Assembly (NCBI RefSeq): GCF_024508235.1
Contig: NZ_CP101943.1
Location: forward strand, 1,240,001 to 1,304,000
Origin: Halococcus qingdaonensis
GTDB lineage: Archaea > Halobacteriota > Halobacteria > Halobacteriales > Halococcaceae
Reading direction: 5' to 3'
Length of the DNA: 64,000 nt
A program made the position numbers and the translations under genes. The notes beneath the pieces are model-generated. The model did no database searches. It was not told the DNA's origin and was given only the letters and a program-made list of their open reading frames with translations. This document shows, one piece after another, positions 57,724-64,000 of this stretch. How positions within the stretch are numbered: position 1 is the first letter of the stretch; the number at the start of each line of letters is the position of its first letter.

Positions 57724-60191
57724 GAGGACTCACCCCGACCACGCATGGCGACGAGTGTGAGGACGCCGAGGGCGGCCATCGCCACCACCGAGATCTCGCC
57801 CATCGTATCGAACGCACGGAAGTCGACCAGAATGACGTTGACGATGTTGCTCCCGCCGCCGAAGTCGGCGAGGATGGAGCCGTGCTCGGCCGGCACGGGC
57901 GCGCGCTCGACGAAAAAGCGCGCGATCGCGTCGGGGCTGCCCGCGGTCGCCACGAGAACGCTGATCGTCACCGTCAGCCCGACGCCGCCGGCGAGCAGCG
58001 CGTCGCGGGCGACTTTCCCCCGATCGGCATCGCCGTAGAATGCCGGCAATCGATCGAGAACGAGCAGGAAGATGACGAGCACGAGCGTCTCGACGACCAA
58101 CTGCGTGAGCGCGAGGTCGGGCGCGCTGGCGAGCACGTAGAAGAGCGCGACCATGAACCCGAGCACCGACAGCGTGAGCACGCCCGCGATGTGCGAGGGG
58201 GCTCGCGCCACCGCCGCGGCCCCGACGATCGCCACGAGCAACACGATGACGACCGGCGCGGTGATCGAGAGGTCGGAAAACGCCGGCACGGAGATCCCGG
58301 CCGCGAGATAGCCCGCGAGCGCGAGCAGGCTCGTCACGCCGAGCATCCAGGCGGCATAGGTACGGAACTGACCGGTCTGGATGCGGGGCAGCGCCAGCCC
58401 GCTCACATGTTCGAGCCCGTAGACCGCTTTGTCGTAGTACCAGTCGGCCGAGAGCGGCCCGTGCGTGAGCCGCCGGACGCCGTCGCGCAGGCGATCGTAG
58501 AACGGCGAGAGCGCCGCTCCTGTGAGGATCGTGATGGCGCTCATCGCCACCGCCGGCGTGAGCTCGGTCGGGAGATGGATGCTCATCGTGTGGGCCTCGC
58601 CGGCGACCGCGCTGCCGAACGCCGACTGGACGATCGTGTCGACGGCGAGCTGCGGGTCGATGCCGACGATCATGGCGAGCCCGGCGAGAACGACCGGCGG
58701 GGCGAGCAGCGCCAGCGAGGGACGATGGACCTCGCCGAGCCCGGCGGGTTTCTCGCCCATGAACAGCCAGAGGAATCGTATGGAGTAGAGGAAGGTGAAG
58801 ACGCTGCCGAAGACGGCGACGGCGGGGAAGAGCCACGCCAGCCCGCCGAGCTCGTGGGCCACCTCGTAGGCCGACTCGAAGAGCAGTTCCTTCGAGTAGA
58901 AGCCGTTGAACGGCGGGACGCCGGCCATTCCGAGCGCGGCGATCGCCGTGACGATCCCCGTGATCGGGAGATCGTGGCGTAGCCCACCCAGTTCCGAGAT
59001 CGCGCGAGTGCCCGCCTCGTGGGCGATGATGCCGGCGACGAGGAACAGCGTCGCCTTGAACAGCGCGTGGTTCAGGATATGGAACGCCCCCGTCTCGGCA
59101 CCCAGCTGGTTGGCGAAGCCGAATCCGGCGGTGATAAGGCCGAGATGTGAAGCTGTCGAGTAGGCCAGTAGCTCCTTGATGTCGCTCGCACCCACAGCGA
59201 GCAGCGCCGTGACGGTCATCGTGAGGAGCCCGAGCGTCCCGAGCAGCAGCATCCACTCGTCGCCGACAAGCAGCGGTCGCATCCGTCCGATGAGGTAGAC
59301 GCCCGCCTTGACCATCGTCGCCGAGTGGAGGAAGGCCGAAACGGGGGTCGGCGCTTCCATCGCGTTCGGCAGCCAGACGTGGAGCGGGACCTGTGCGGAT
59401 TTGGCAGCCGCGCCGATCGCGACGAGAACGAGTACCGGGACGAACAGGCCCGCGCTCTCCAGAGCGGTGCGCATCGCGTCGGCGTTGGCAATCATCGAAT
59501 CGGGTGTGCCGATGAGAGTGAACGTCGTGCTGCCGAGTGCGTCGCCGGAGACGAACGCGAGCAGCACGAAGCCGACGAGCATGAACAGGCCGCCGGAGAC
59601 GGTGATGAGCATCGATTTCCGGGCGGCGTAGAGCGAGCTCTCGCTCTCGCGGTAGTGACCGATCAACCCGAACGAAGTGATGCTCGTGAGCTCCCAGAAG
59701 ACGAACAGCGCGATGAGGTCGGACGCGAGCGCGACGCCGAGCATCGAGCCCATGAAGGCGAGCAGGGTGCCGTAGTAGCGCGCCTGGCCGGGTTCGCCGT
59801 GCATGTAGCCCGCCGAGTAGGTGAACACCAGCACGCCGACACCGCTTGCGAGTAGCGAGATGAGCAGCGAGAGGCCGTCGAGGTAGAGGCTCAGTGAGAC
59901 GCCGAGCGTCGGAATCCACTCGGCCGACACCGAGCCGGTGGTACCGAACTGGCTCGCGACCAGCCCGAACGAGGCGAGCGCGACGAGCGCCGCGAACCAG
60001 GCCGTGCGCTCGCCGAGCGCGCGGTAGACCAGCGGCGTGACGAGCGCGCCGAGGAACGGCAGCGCGAGCGCGGCAAACAGGGCCATCCCCGCAGGATCGG
60101 CTGTAGCCTGTGCGAGCGTGGCGGCTCCCGTCCCGAGTTGCCCCGTTGTCGAAGCCTCGGCGATCGCTGTCGGGAGCGCCACGAGAGACAT
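57720..60191 (-). CDS. mnhA: Na+/H+ antiporter (Mrp) subunit A
   Basis: An 823-residue protein, the largest antiporter subunit, first in the operon. The N-terminal ~500 residues are NuoL-like: 'SLYLDGLSLLISLLASGVGVLVFTYSAGYM', 'FVFWELTSITSFGLIGHY' with the pump Glu, 'AAKSAQVPLHVWLPNAMEAPTPVSAFLHSATMVKAGVYLI' with channel Lys, and 'HILNHALFKATLFLVAGII'. The C-terminal ~200 residues are the NuoJ/MbhD-E-like part ('ALFYVLASAPDLALTQLVVETLVLVIFLLVLDRLP' and 'VDFRAFDTMGEISVVAMAALGVLTLVAMR'). Together with B-G it forms a Na+/H+ antiporter. The start at 60191 lies about 240 nt from the divergent pilin gene. Confidence 0.94.
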   Translation of the reverse strand: MSLVALPTAIAEASTTGQLGTGAATLAQATADPAGMALFAALALPFLGALVTPLVYRALGERTAWFAALVALASFGLVASQFGTTGSVSAEWIPTLGVSLSLYLDGLSLLISLLASGVGVLVFTYSAGYMHGEPGQARYYGTLLAFMGSMLGVALASDLIALFVFWELTSITSFGLIGHYRESESSLYAARKSMLITVSGGLFMLVGFVLLAFVSGDALGSTTFTLIGTPDSMIANADAMRTALESAGLFVPVLVLVAIGAAAKSAQVPLHVWLPNAMEAPTPVSAFLHSATMVKAGVYLIGRMRPLLVGDEWMLLLGTLGLLTMTVTALLAVGASDIKELLAYSTASHLGLITAGFGFANQLGAETGAFHILNHALFKATLFLVAGIIAHEAGTRAISELGGLRHDLPITGIVTAIAALGMAGVPPFNGFYSKELLFESAYEVAHELGGLAWLFPAVAVFGSVFTFLYSIRFLWLFMGEKPAGLGEVHRPSLALLAPPVVLAGLAMIVGIDPQLAVDTIVQSAFGSAVAGEAHTMSIHLPTELTPAVAMSAITILTGAALSPFYDRLRDGVRRLTHGPLSADWYYDKAVYGLEHVSGLALPRIQTGQFRTYAAWMLGVTSLLALAGYLAAGISVPAFSDLSITAPVVIVLLVAIVGAAAVARAPSHIAGVLTLSVLGFMVALFYVLASAPDLALTQLVVETLVLVIFLLVLDRLPAFYGDADRGKVARDALLAGGVGLTVTISVLVATAGSPDAIARFFVERAPVPAEHGSILADFGGGSNIVNVILVDFRAFDTMGEISVVAMAALGVLTLVAMRGRGESS

Positions 60192-60321
60192 GTCCGAATC
60201 TGCAAGCGATGGCTCTTAACGGTTCTCAAATCCGTCGCCGGCGGGTCGGTTTCACACCGTCTCGTCGGTGGTTCGACTCGGTAGGCGAGCCCCACATCGA
60301 CCCGCCAGCCCGGCACGTAGA

Positions 60322-60329
60322 TTTATATA
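60322..60329 (+). promoter_or_regulatory. TATA box upstream of the pilin gene
   Basis: TTTATATA, inside an otherwise GC-rich intergenic stretch, lies about 100 nt before the pilin ATG at 60432. It would give a leader of roughly 75 nt, unlike the leaderless promoters elsewhere in the window. Assignment to the plus strand rests on the pilin being the nearest downstream gene. Confidence 0.45.
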
Positions 60330-60431
60330 CGATACCGCGGCCAGACCGCCCCAACGCACCGGTCTACCGGGGAACGCGACCGAGCGGTCGGGTTCCTCCG
60401 ACTTGGACTGGTGTGCAGATTACAGGAAACC

Positions 60432-60794
60432 ATGAAGGAAAAAATCAAACAGTTCGTTGCGGACAAGCGTGGTGTCAGCCCCGTGATCGGTGTCGTATTG
60501 ATGGTCGCCGTGGTCGTGATTCTCGCGGCCGTGATCGGCGCGTTCGTGCTCGGTCTCGGTGGAAATCAAGCGGCGGCTCCACAGGCAACGTTCAGCGTCG
60601 ATGGGCAGAGCGTGATCTACGAGGGTGGCGACAGTTTGTCAACTAACAATCTCTCGGCCAGTGGTGCAAAAGTCTCAAATAAGGGGGACCTCACACCAGG
60701 AGATACTGCCGCAACCATCAGTGGTAACGGTACAGTACGAATCGTGTACGAGGGCGACGGTCAATCCTCGACCATCTGGCAAACCGAGGTCTAG
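60432..60794 (+). CDS. Archaeal type IV pilin (PilA/DUF1628-type)
   Basis: A 120-residue prepilin. MKEKIKQFVADKRG is the short basic leader. Next comes 'VSPVIGVVLMVAVVVILAAVIGAFVLGLGG', the hydrophobic assembly helix; cleavage by the prepilin peptidase PibD is expected after Gly14. The remaining ~75 residues are a small beta-rich head with Asn-x-Ser/Thr sites ('NNLSASGAKVSNKG', 'SGNGTVRIVYEGDGQ'). It probably forms an adhesion pilus or a minor pseudopilin. The ATG at 60432 gives the normal leader; an earlier in-frame Met seven codons upstream would be atypical. No pil assembly ATPase is in the window. Confidence 0.9.
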   Translation: MKEKIKQFVADKRGVSPVIGVVLMVAVVVILAAVIGAFVLGLGGNQAAAPQATFSVDGQSVIYEGGDSLSTNNLSASGAKVSNKGDLTPGDTAATISGNGTVRIVYEGDGQSSTIWQTEV

Positions 60795-60901
60795 ACCGAC
60801 TACCCGTGCACCCATCTCGGGTGCATCGAGTAGTTTCAGAACATTCCCTTGATTTTTGTAACGCCCAGTAACCGACGGTTCGGTAGGAGTACGTGTCTGA
60901 T

Positions 60902-61093
60902 TTAGGACCGTTTGCGTCCGTTGCTCTCGATGATCTCGATTTCGACCGACTCGTTCGGCTCCAGATCGTCGATGAGCAGCGAGACTGCGCCCTCGATGTT
61001 CGTCAGGCTCGCGCTCGGCTCGACCTCACCGTTTCGGTGACAGACGATTTCGAGCTGGCCGTTCTCGCCGGGTGTGGCGGTCGTGCTTGGCAT
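60902..61093 (-). CDS. Small hypothetical protein
   Basis: A 63-residue protein: '[24 protein letters not shown]', then '[38 protein letters not shown]'. It looks like a single small beta-barrel or beta-sandwich domain with no metal site or helix. Composition and length fit a genuine small haloarchaeal gene. It lies alone between the pilin and hpt genes and runs opposite to both. No family is recognised with confidence. Confidence 0.55.
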   Translation of the reverse strand: MPSTTATPGENGQLEIVCHRNGEVEPSASLTNIEGAVSLLIDDLEPNESVEIEIIESNGRKRS

Positions 61094-61304
61094 GGATGTA
61101 CGTTGCAGACGAGCACGGATGAGGGCAATCCTGGCACATGCGTGGCATCCATCGGCGTGCGACGCGACGATTTTCGATTTCGTCGTGGCGATCGCGTTTG
61201 GATCGTCGGTTCGTGCGCAGCGAGCGGTGTGGGTCGGGATGCGATTGCGTAGCGTTCGATTCGACGACCGTCAAGCTTTACCCACGACTGGCTGTACCCG
61301 CAGC

Positions 61305-61871
61305 ATGAATCAGCTGGAGGAGTCGCTGCTCGACGCCCCCATCATCGAAAAAGAGGGCTATCAGTACTTCGTCCATCCGATCAGTGACGGCGTGCCGATG
61401 CTCGAACCCGAGCTCCTGCGCGAGATCGTCATCAAGATCATCCGCAAGGCCGACGTCGACGTCGACAAGATCGTCACGCCCGCCGCGATGGGCATCCACA
61501 TCTCGACGGCGGTCTCGCTGATGACCGACATCCCCCTCGTTGTCGTCAGGAAACGCCAGTACGGCCTGGATGGCGAGGTCGCGCTCTCGCAGGTGACTGG
61601 CTACTCGGAAAACGAGATGTATATCAACGACGTCGACGCTGGCGATCGCGTGCTCCTGCTCGACGACGTTCTCTCGACGGGCGGCACGCTCCGCGGGATC
61701 ACCGGCGCGCTCGAAGAGATCGGTGCGGAGATCGCCGACGTGGTCGCGGTGATCAAAAAGGAGGGCGGCGGCAACGAACTCGAAGACACCGACTACGACG
61801 TGCGGACACTGATCAACGTCGACGTCGAGGACGGCGCGGTCGTCATCACCGATTCACACGGCGACGACTGA
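61305..61871 (+). CDS. hpt: Hypoxanthine/guanine phosphoribosyltransferase (archaeal type)
   Basis: A 188-residue PRTase. '[36 protein letters not shown]' is the N-terminal core and substrate hood, '[36 protein letters not shown]' the PRPP-binding loop with the Asp-Asp pair (about 122-140), and the C-terminus is acidic. It salvages purine bases with PRPP. Archaeal members of this length may prefer hypoxanthine or guanine; adenine use cannot be excluded. The ATG at 61305 was chosen because the open region upstream is Cys/Arg-rich and not conserved. Confidence 0.9.
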   Translation: MNQLEESLLDAPIIEKEGYQYFVHPISDGVPMLEPELLREIVIKIIRKADVDVDKIVTPAAMGIHISTAVSLMTDIPLVVVRKRQYGLDGEVALSQVTGYSENEMYINDVDAGDRVLLLDDVLSTGGTLRGITGALEEIGAEIADVVAVIKKEGGGNELEDTDYDVRTLINVDVEDGAVVITDSHGDD

Positions 61872-61912
61872 GGGCCACGGGGCTTTTGCGTGCGGCGCTC
61901 CCACCGAGAGTG

Positions 61913-62596
61913 ATGCCAAGCGCACTGTTCGTCGTCAGCGAGGAAGGCTACTGGGGAGAGGAATGTACGACACCGCTCACGATGCTCTCGGATGCGGGCG
62001 TCGAGATCACCGTGGCGACGCCGAGCGGTTCGCCGCCGGTGATCGACGAGCGCTCGATCGATCCCGACGAGGTCGGTGAGGAGACCGCCGAGGAGGTCAC
62101 GGAGATCCACGAGTCCGACGAGCGCCTGAACGACCCGATCCCGGTCGCGACCGCCGACGCCGACAACTACGATCTCGTGGCCTTTCCCGGTGGCCACGGT
62201 ACCGAGTGGGACGTCAACCAGGACAGTCACGCCCGCGCGCTGCTCGTCGATGCGGTCTCCGGCGATGAGGGCAAAGGCTACGTCGTCTGCCACGCGGCGG
62301 GCATCCTTGCCTTCGCCCGCGAGGACGATGGCTCGGCGATCGTCGAAGGCCGTGACGTGACCGGGTTCCCCAATGCGTGGGAGGAGGGGATCGTCGACGA
62401 TCACGACCGAATGCCCGACGGCCGGAAGCTCCCCTACTGGGTCGAGGACGAGGTCAAAGCCGTCGGCGGCAACTGGGACGCCGAACTCGACGCCGACACG
62501 AGCGTAACCGTCGATGGCGATCTCGTCACCGCTCGCGGCCCCGGCTCCTCGGCCGCCGGTGGCGAGAAACTGCTCGAAGAGCTGGATATCGAGTAG
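61913..62596 (+). CDS. DJ-1/PfpI-family protein (Hsp31/glyoxalase III-like)
   Basis: A 227-residue class I glutamine-amidotransferase-like protein. 'SALFVVSEEGYWGEECTTPLTMLSDAGVEITVATPSGSPPVID' is the N-terminal core with an acidic residue near the active site. 'YDLVAFPGGHGTEWDVNQDSHARAL' is the glycine-rich loop, and 'GYVVCHAAGILAFAR' carries the nucleophile Cys126 and adjacent His127. 'TGFPNAWEEGIV' resembles the Hsp31/YhbO-type loop. It probably acts as a glyoxalase III or deglycase-like stress protein. The start at 61913 follows the hpt stop by 41 nt. Confidence 0.88.
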   Translation: MPSALFVVSEEGYWGEECTTPLTMLSDAGVEITVATPSGSPPVIDERSIDPDEVGEETAEEVTEIHESDERLNDPIPVATADADNYDLVAFPGGHGTEWDVNQDSHARALLVDAVSGDEGKGYVVCHAAGILAFAREDDGSAIVEGRDVTGFPNAWEEGIVDDHDRMPDGRKLPYWVEDEVKAVGGNWDAELDADTSVTVDGDLVTARGPGSSAAGGEKLLEELDIE

Positions 62597-62699
62597 TTCA
62601 GTTGAGGATGACGCTGTGGTGCGGCCGCGCGACCGCGGTGCGGCGCGGTTCCTGGTGTCTCGGCGAGCGACGCGAGCCGAGGCTCAGGAGAGTTTACTT

Positions 62700-62968
62700 T
62701 CCTGGTGGATGAAGGGCGAGTAGCGAGGGACCGAAGGTCCCTCGTACCGTGCGAGCGGGCCTCTGGCCCGCGAGCAGACGACCACAGGGAGCGAGGGCTT
62801 CGGCGGTGCGGTAGCGGTGCCGTGCGGTTGCGGAGATGATAGGCTGCTCTACCGCGAGCGAACGGAGTGATCGAGCGGGCCGACGACTGACCAGCGGGAA
62901 GGAGGAGGCTTTTGGTGCAGATTTTGCGAGGGAGCGAACGAAGTGAGCGACCGTAGCAAAAGGTGCAG
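62700..62968 (-). repeat. Modular hairpin-rich intergenic repeat, copy D (reverse)
   Basis: Read on the minus strand this copy begins CTGCACCTTTTGC at 62968, directly after the last base of the initiator tRNA-Met, so its T-run is where tRNA transcription would end. Blocks in order are one resembling copy C 'GCAAAATCTGCACCAAAA' (about 62930-62910), CACCGCCGAAGCCCTCG (62808-62792, exact in B) and a 21-nt block (62720-62700, exact in B). A perfect hairpin, CGAGGGACC-GAA-GGTCCCTCG, is at 62724-62744. The remaining stretch from the DJ-1 gene stop to 62700 shows no gene. Confidence 0.8.
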
Positions 62969-63043
62969 TAGCGGGAGGTAGATTTGAACTACCGGTCTGC
63001 GGGTTATGAGCCCGCCGGAATCTCCTGGCTATCCCATCCCGCT
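62969..63043 (-). tRNA. Initiator tRNA-Met (CAT anticodon)
   Basis: A 75-nt cloverleaf read on the minus strand from 63043. Acceptor arm AGCGGGA pairs with TCCCGCT followed by discriminator A. The D-arm is 'GGATAGCCAGGAGATTCC'-like; the anticodon arm GCGGG-CTCATAA-CCCGC has CAT and three consecutive G-C pairs, an initiator hallmark; the T-arm GGTAG-TTCAAAT-CTACC is intact. The first pair is A-T at position 1-72, also typical of initiators. CCA is not encoded. Repeat copy D starts at the next base. Confidence 0.96.
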
Positions 63044-63082
63044 ACCTGTTCATACCGCAGTCGACCCATTAACGGTTGTGAT

Positions 63083-63604
63083 TCAGTCGTTGCCTGTTGT
63101 CGTGTGAACGCGCCACGTGAACAGGCTCTCGGCAATGTAGTTGACGACCATGCCGGCGGCGATACCGGCGACCTTCGCGACGACGAACCAGCCGTCGATA
63201 CCCACGAGAGTGAGATCGACGGCGATCATGCGATAGAGAGCACGGAAAACCGCGAGCTGGACGAGGATGCCGCCGATGCGGACGACGTTCGAGCGGACCA
63301 GCCGGCGGACCATCGGGAACCGACCGGCAGCCCCCTCGGCCGAGAACGTCCAGGTGTCGTTCAGCACGAACATGACGAGAATCGAAATTTCGATGCCGAC
63401 GAAGACCGCCAGCTCCGGGAACACGCCGAGTTCGCGCAGCACGGTCGCCGTCGTCACGTCGAACAGCGCGCCGACGACGCCGACCGAGACGAATCGCCCG
63501 AAGCGGGAACCGGAGGCGAGCGCGGAGAGTCGCTGGCCGATATCGGAGCGCGACGATCGATTGCCGGCGGATGCGAGCGAGTCGCCGGTACGGTCGTCGG
63601 TCAT
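63083..63604 (-). CDS. GtrA-family membrane protein
   Basis: A 173-residue protein with four helices. 'FGRFVSVGVVGALFDVTTATVLRELGVFPELAVFVGIEISILVMFVLNDTWTF' is the GtrA core, with the conserved Asn-Asp/Glu-x-Trp-Thr-Phe after the second helix. 'VVAKVAGIAAGMVVNYIAESLFTWRV' is the last helix with 'N-Y-x-x-x-x-x-F-T-W'. GtrA-type proteins are thought to flip or transfer lipid-linked sugars. The ATG at 63604 overlaps the stop of the upstream GT2 gene by 4 nt, so the two form a glycosyl-transfer pair. Confidence 0.88.
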   Translation of the reverse strand: MTDDRTGDSLASAGNRSSRSDIGQRLSALASGSRFGRFVSVGVVGALFDVTTATVLRELGVFPELAVFVGIEISILVMFVLNDTWTFSAEGAAGRFPMVRRLVRSNVVRIGGILVQLAVFRALYRMIAVDLTLVGIDGWFVVAKVAGIAAGMVVNYIAESLFTWRVHTTTGND

Positions 63605-64000
63605 TGCTCGTCCGCGTCGACGAGCGGATGCTCCTCTCGCTGTGCGGCGATCATGCCGTGCAGCCGGTTCTCGTTGATGAGTGCCGCACGGTGGCGCGCC
63701 GCGAGCAACCCGCGCGCGAGCGCGATCGAGGTCCCCACTGGCGAGACGGTCGAGTCGGGCTGGTCGTGCCACTCGATCGGGATCTCCGCGATCCGCTGGC
63801 CGAGCGCGCCCGCGATCGCCACCAGCTCGATGTCCCACGCGAAACCCGGCTCGTAGAGGTGTTCGCGCACCGTCGTCCAGGCCGCGTGCGAGATCGCCTT
63901 CGCGCCACACTGGTAGTCGAACAGCTGTGGATCGAGCAGCCGGCGGGCGAGCCACGCGAAGGTGTCGCCGAGCCGACGGCGCGCGAACGTTCGATGGCGG
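63601..64000 (-). CDS. Family 2 glycosyltransferase, C-terminal part (5' end beyond window)
   Basis: The minus-strand frame is open from the window end to a TGA at 63601 (about 133 residues visible). 'YQCGAKAISHAAWTTVREHLYEPGFAWDIELVAIAGALGQRIAEIPIEWHDQPDSTVSP' matches the acceptor half of DPM1-type GT2 enzymes (Gln-x-Gly-x-Lys, Phe-x-x-Asp-x-Glu, Trp-x-Asp/His). The DxD donor site must lie beyond the window. It is joined to gtrA by an ATGA overlap. It probably makes a dolichyl- or polyprenyl-phosphate sugar that GtrA helps to move. Confidence 0.85.
   Translation of the reverse strand, partial: RHRTFARRRLGDTFAWLARRLLDPQLFDYQCGAKAISHAAWTTVREHLYEPGFAWDIELVAIAGALGQRIAEIPIEWHDQPDSTVSPVGTSIALARGLLAARHRAALINENRLHGMIAAQREEHPLVDADEQ

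Overview
The window is chromosomal DNA from a halophilic archaeon (class Halobacteria). The basis is a GC-rich sequence with strongly acidic predicted proteins, an archaeal initiator tRNA-Met, GatE (archaea-specific), the archaeal adk/DUF106/cmk/truB gene group, TATA-type promoters, a type IV pilin with the archaeal RGVSPVIG leader, and many ATGA stop/start overlaps. The genus cannot be fixed from the sequence; a walled coccus such as Halococcus is only a guess, from the polysaccharide genes.

1-12.1 kb is a cell-surface polysaccharide locus. On the minus strand are a FemAB-like acyltransferase (cut by the window edge) and an alkaline-phosphatase-superfamily enzyme. On the plus strand a tightly overlapping operon runs: flippase, two micro-ORFs, hexapeptide acetyltransferase, PLP aminotransferase, Gfo/Idh/MocA oxidoreductase, UDP-sugar 6-dehydrogenase, GT2 glycosyltransferase, UDP-GlcNAc-type 2-epimerase and polysaccharide deacetylase. 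Together these look like a complete route to a UDP-2,3-diacetamido-2,3-dideoxy-uronic acid plus its transfer and export.

12.1-16.1 kb holds an aldehyde dehydrogenase and a scar: the first ~170 codons of cstA, a complete IS630-type element with a probable programmed -1 frameshift, and the last 66 codons of an MscS channel. This looks like an IS-adjacent deletion. 16.2-24.9 kb holds the truB-cmk-DUF106-adk group on the minus strand, an SDR, an FAD oxidoreductase and several small haloarchaeal conserved proteins.

25-49.7 kb is mainly housekeeping: carB and carA (converging, separated by a TraB-RDD fusion), an Lrp regulator divergent from carA across a perfect 15-nt palindrome, a CPBP protease, PHP protein, lipid kinase, idi, rhomboid, endonuclease V, gatE, PAP2, J-domain protein, amine-oxidase-like protein, a threonine-synthase paralogue lacking its PLP lysine, LysE, HD and GNAT proteins. 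49.9-60.2 kb holds a secreted parallel beta-helix protein, coaBC and a seven-gene mnhABCDEFG (Mrp) Na+/H+ antiporter operon. An Agl23-type membrane glycosyltransferase gene is coupled to the end of that operon. 60.4-64 kb holds a pilin, hpt, a DJ-1/PfpI protein, initiator tRNA-Met, and gtrA with a GT2 gene cut by the window end.

The least explained structure is a family of modular, hairpin-rich intergenic repeats at about 24.9, 35.0, 46.5 and 62.7-62.97 kb. Each starts with a T-run a few bases after the end of a protein or tRNA gene. Copies share blocks and contain stems whose two arms vary together between copies.
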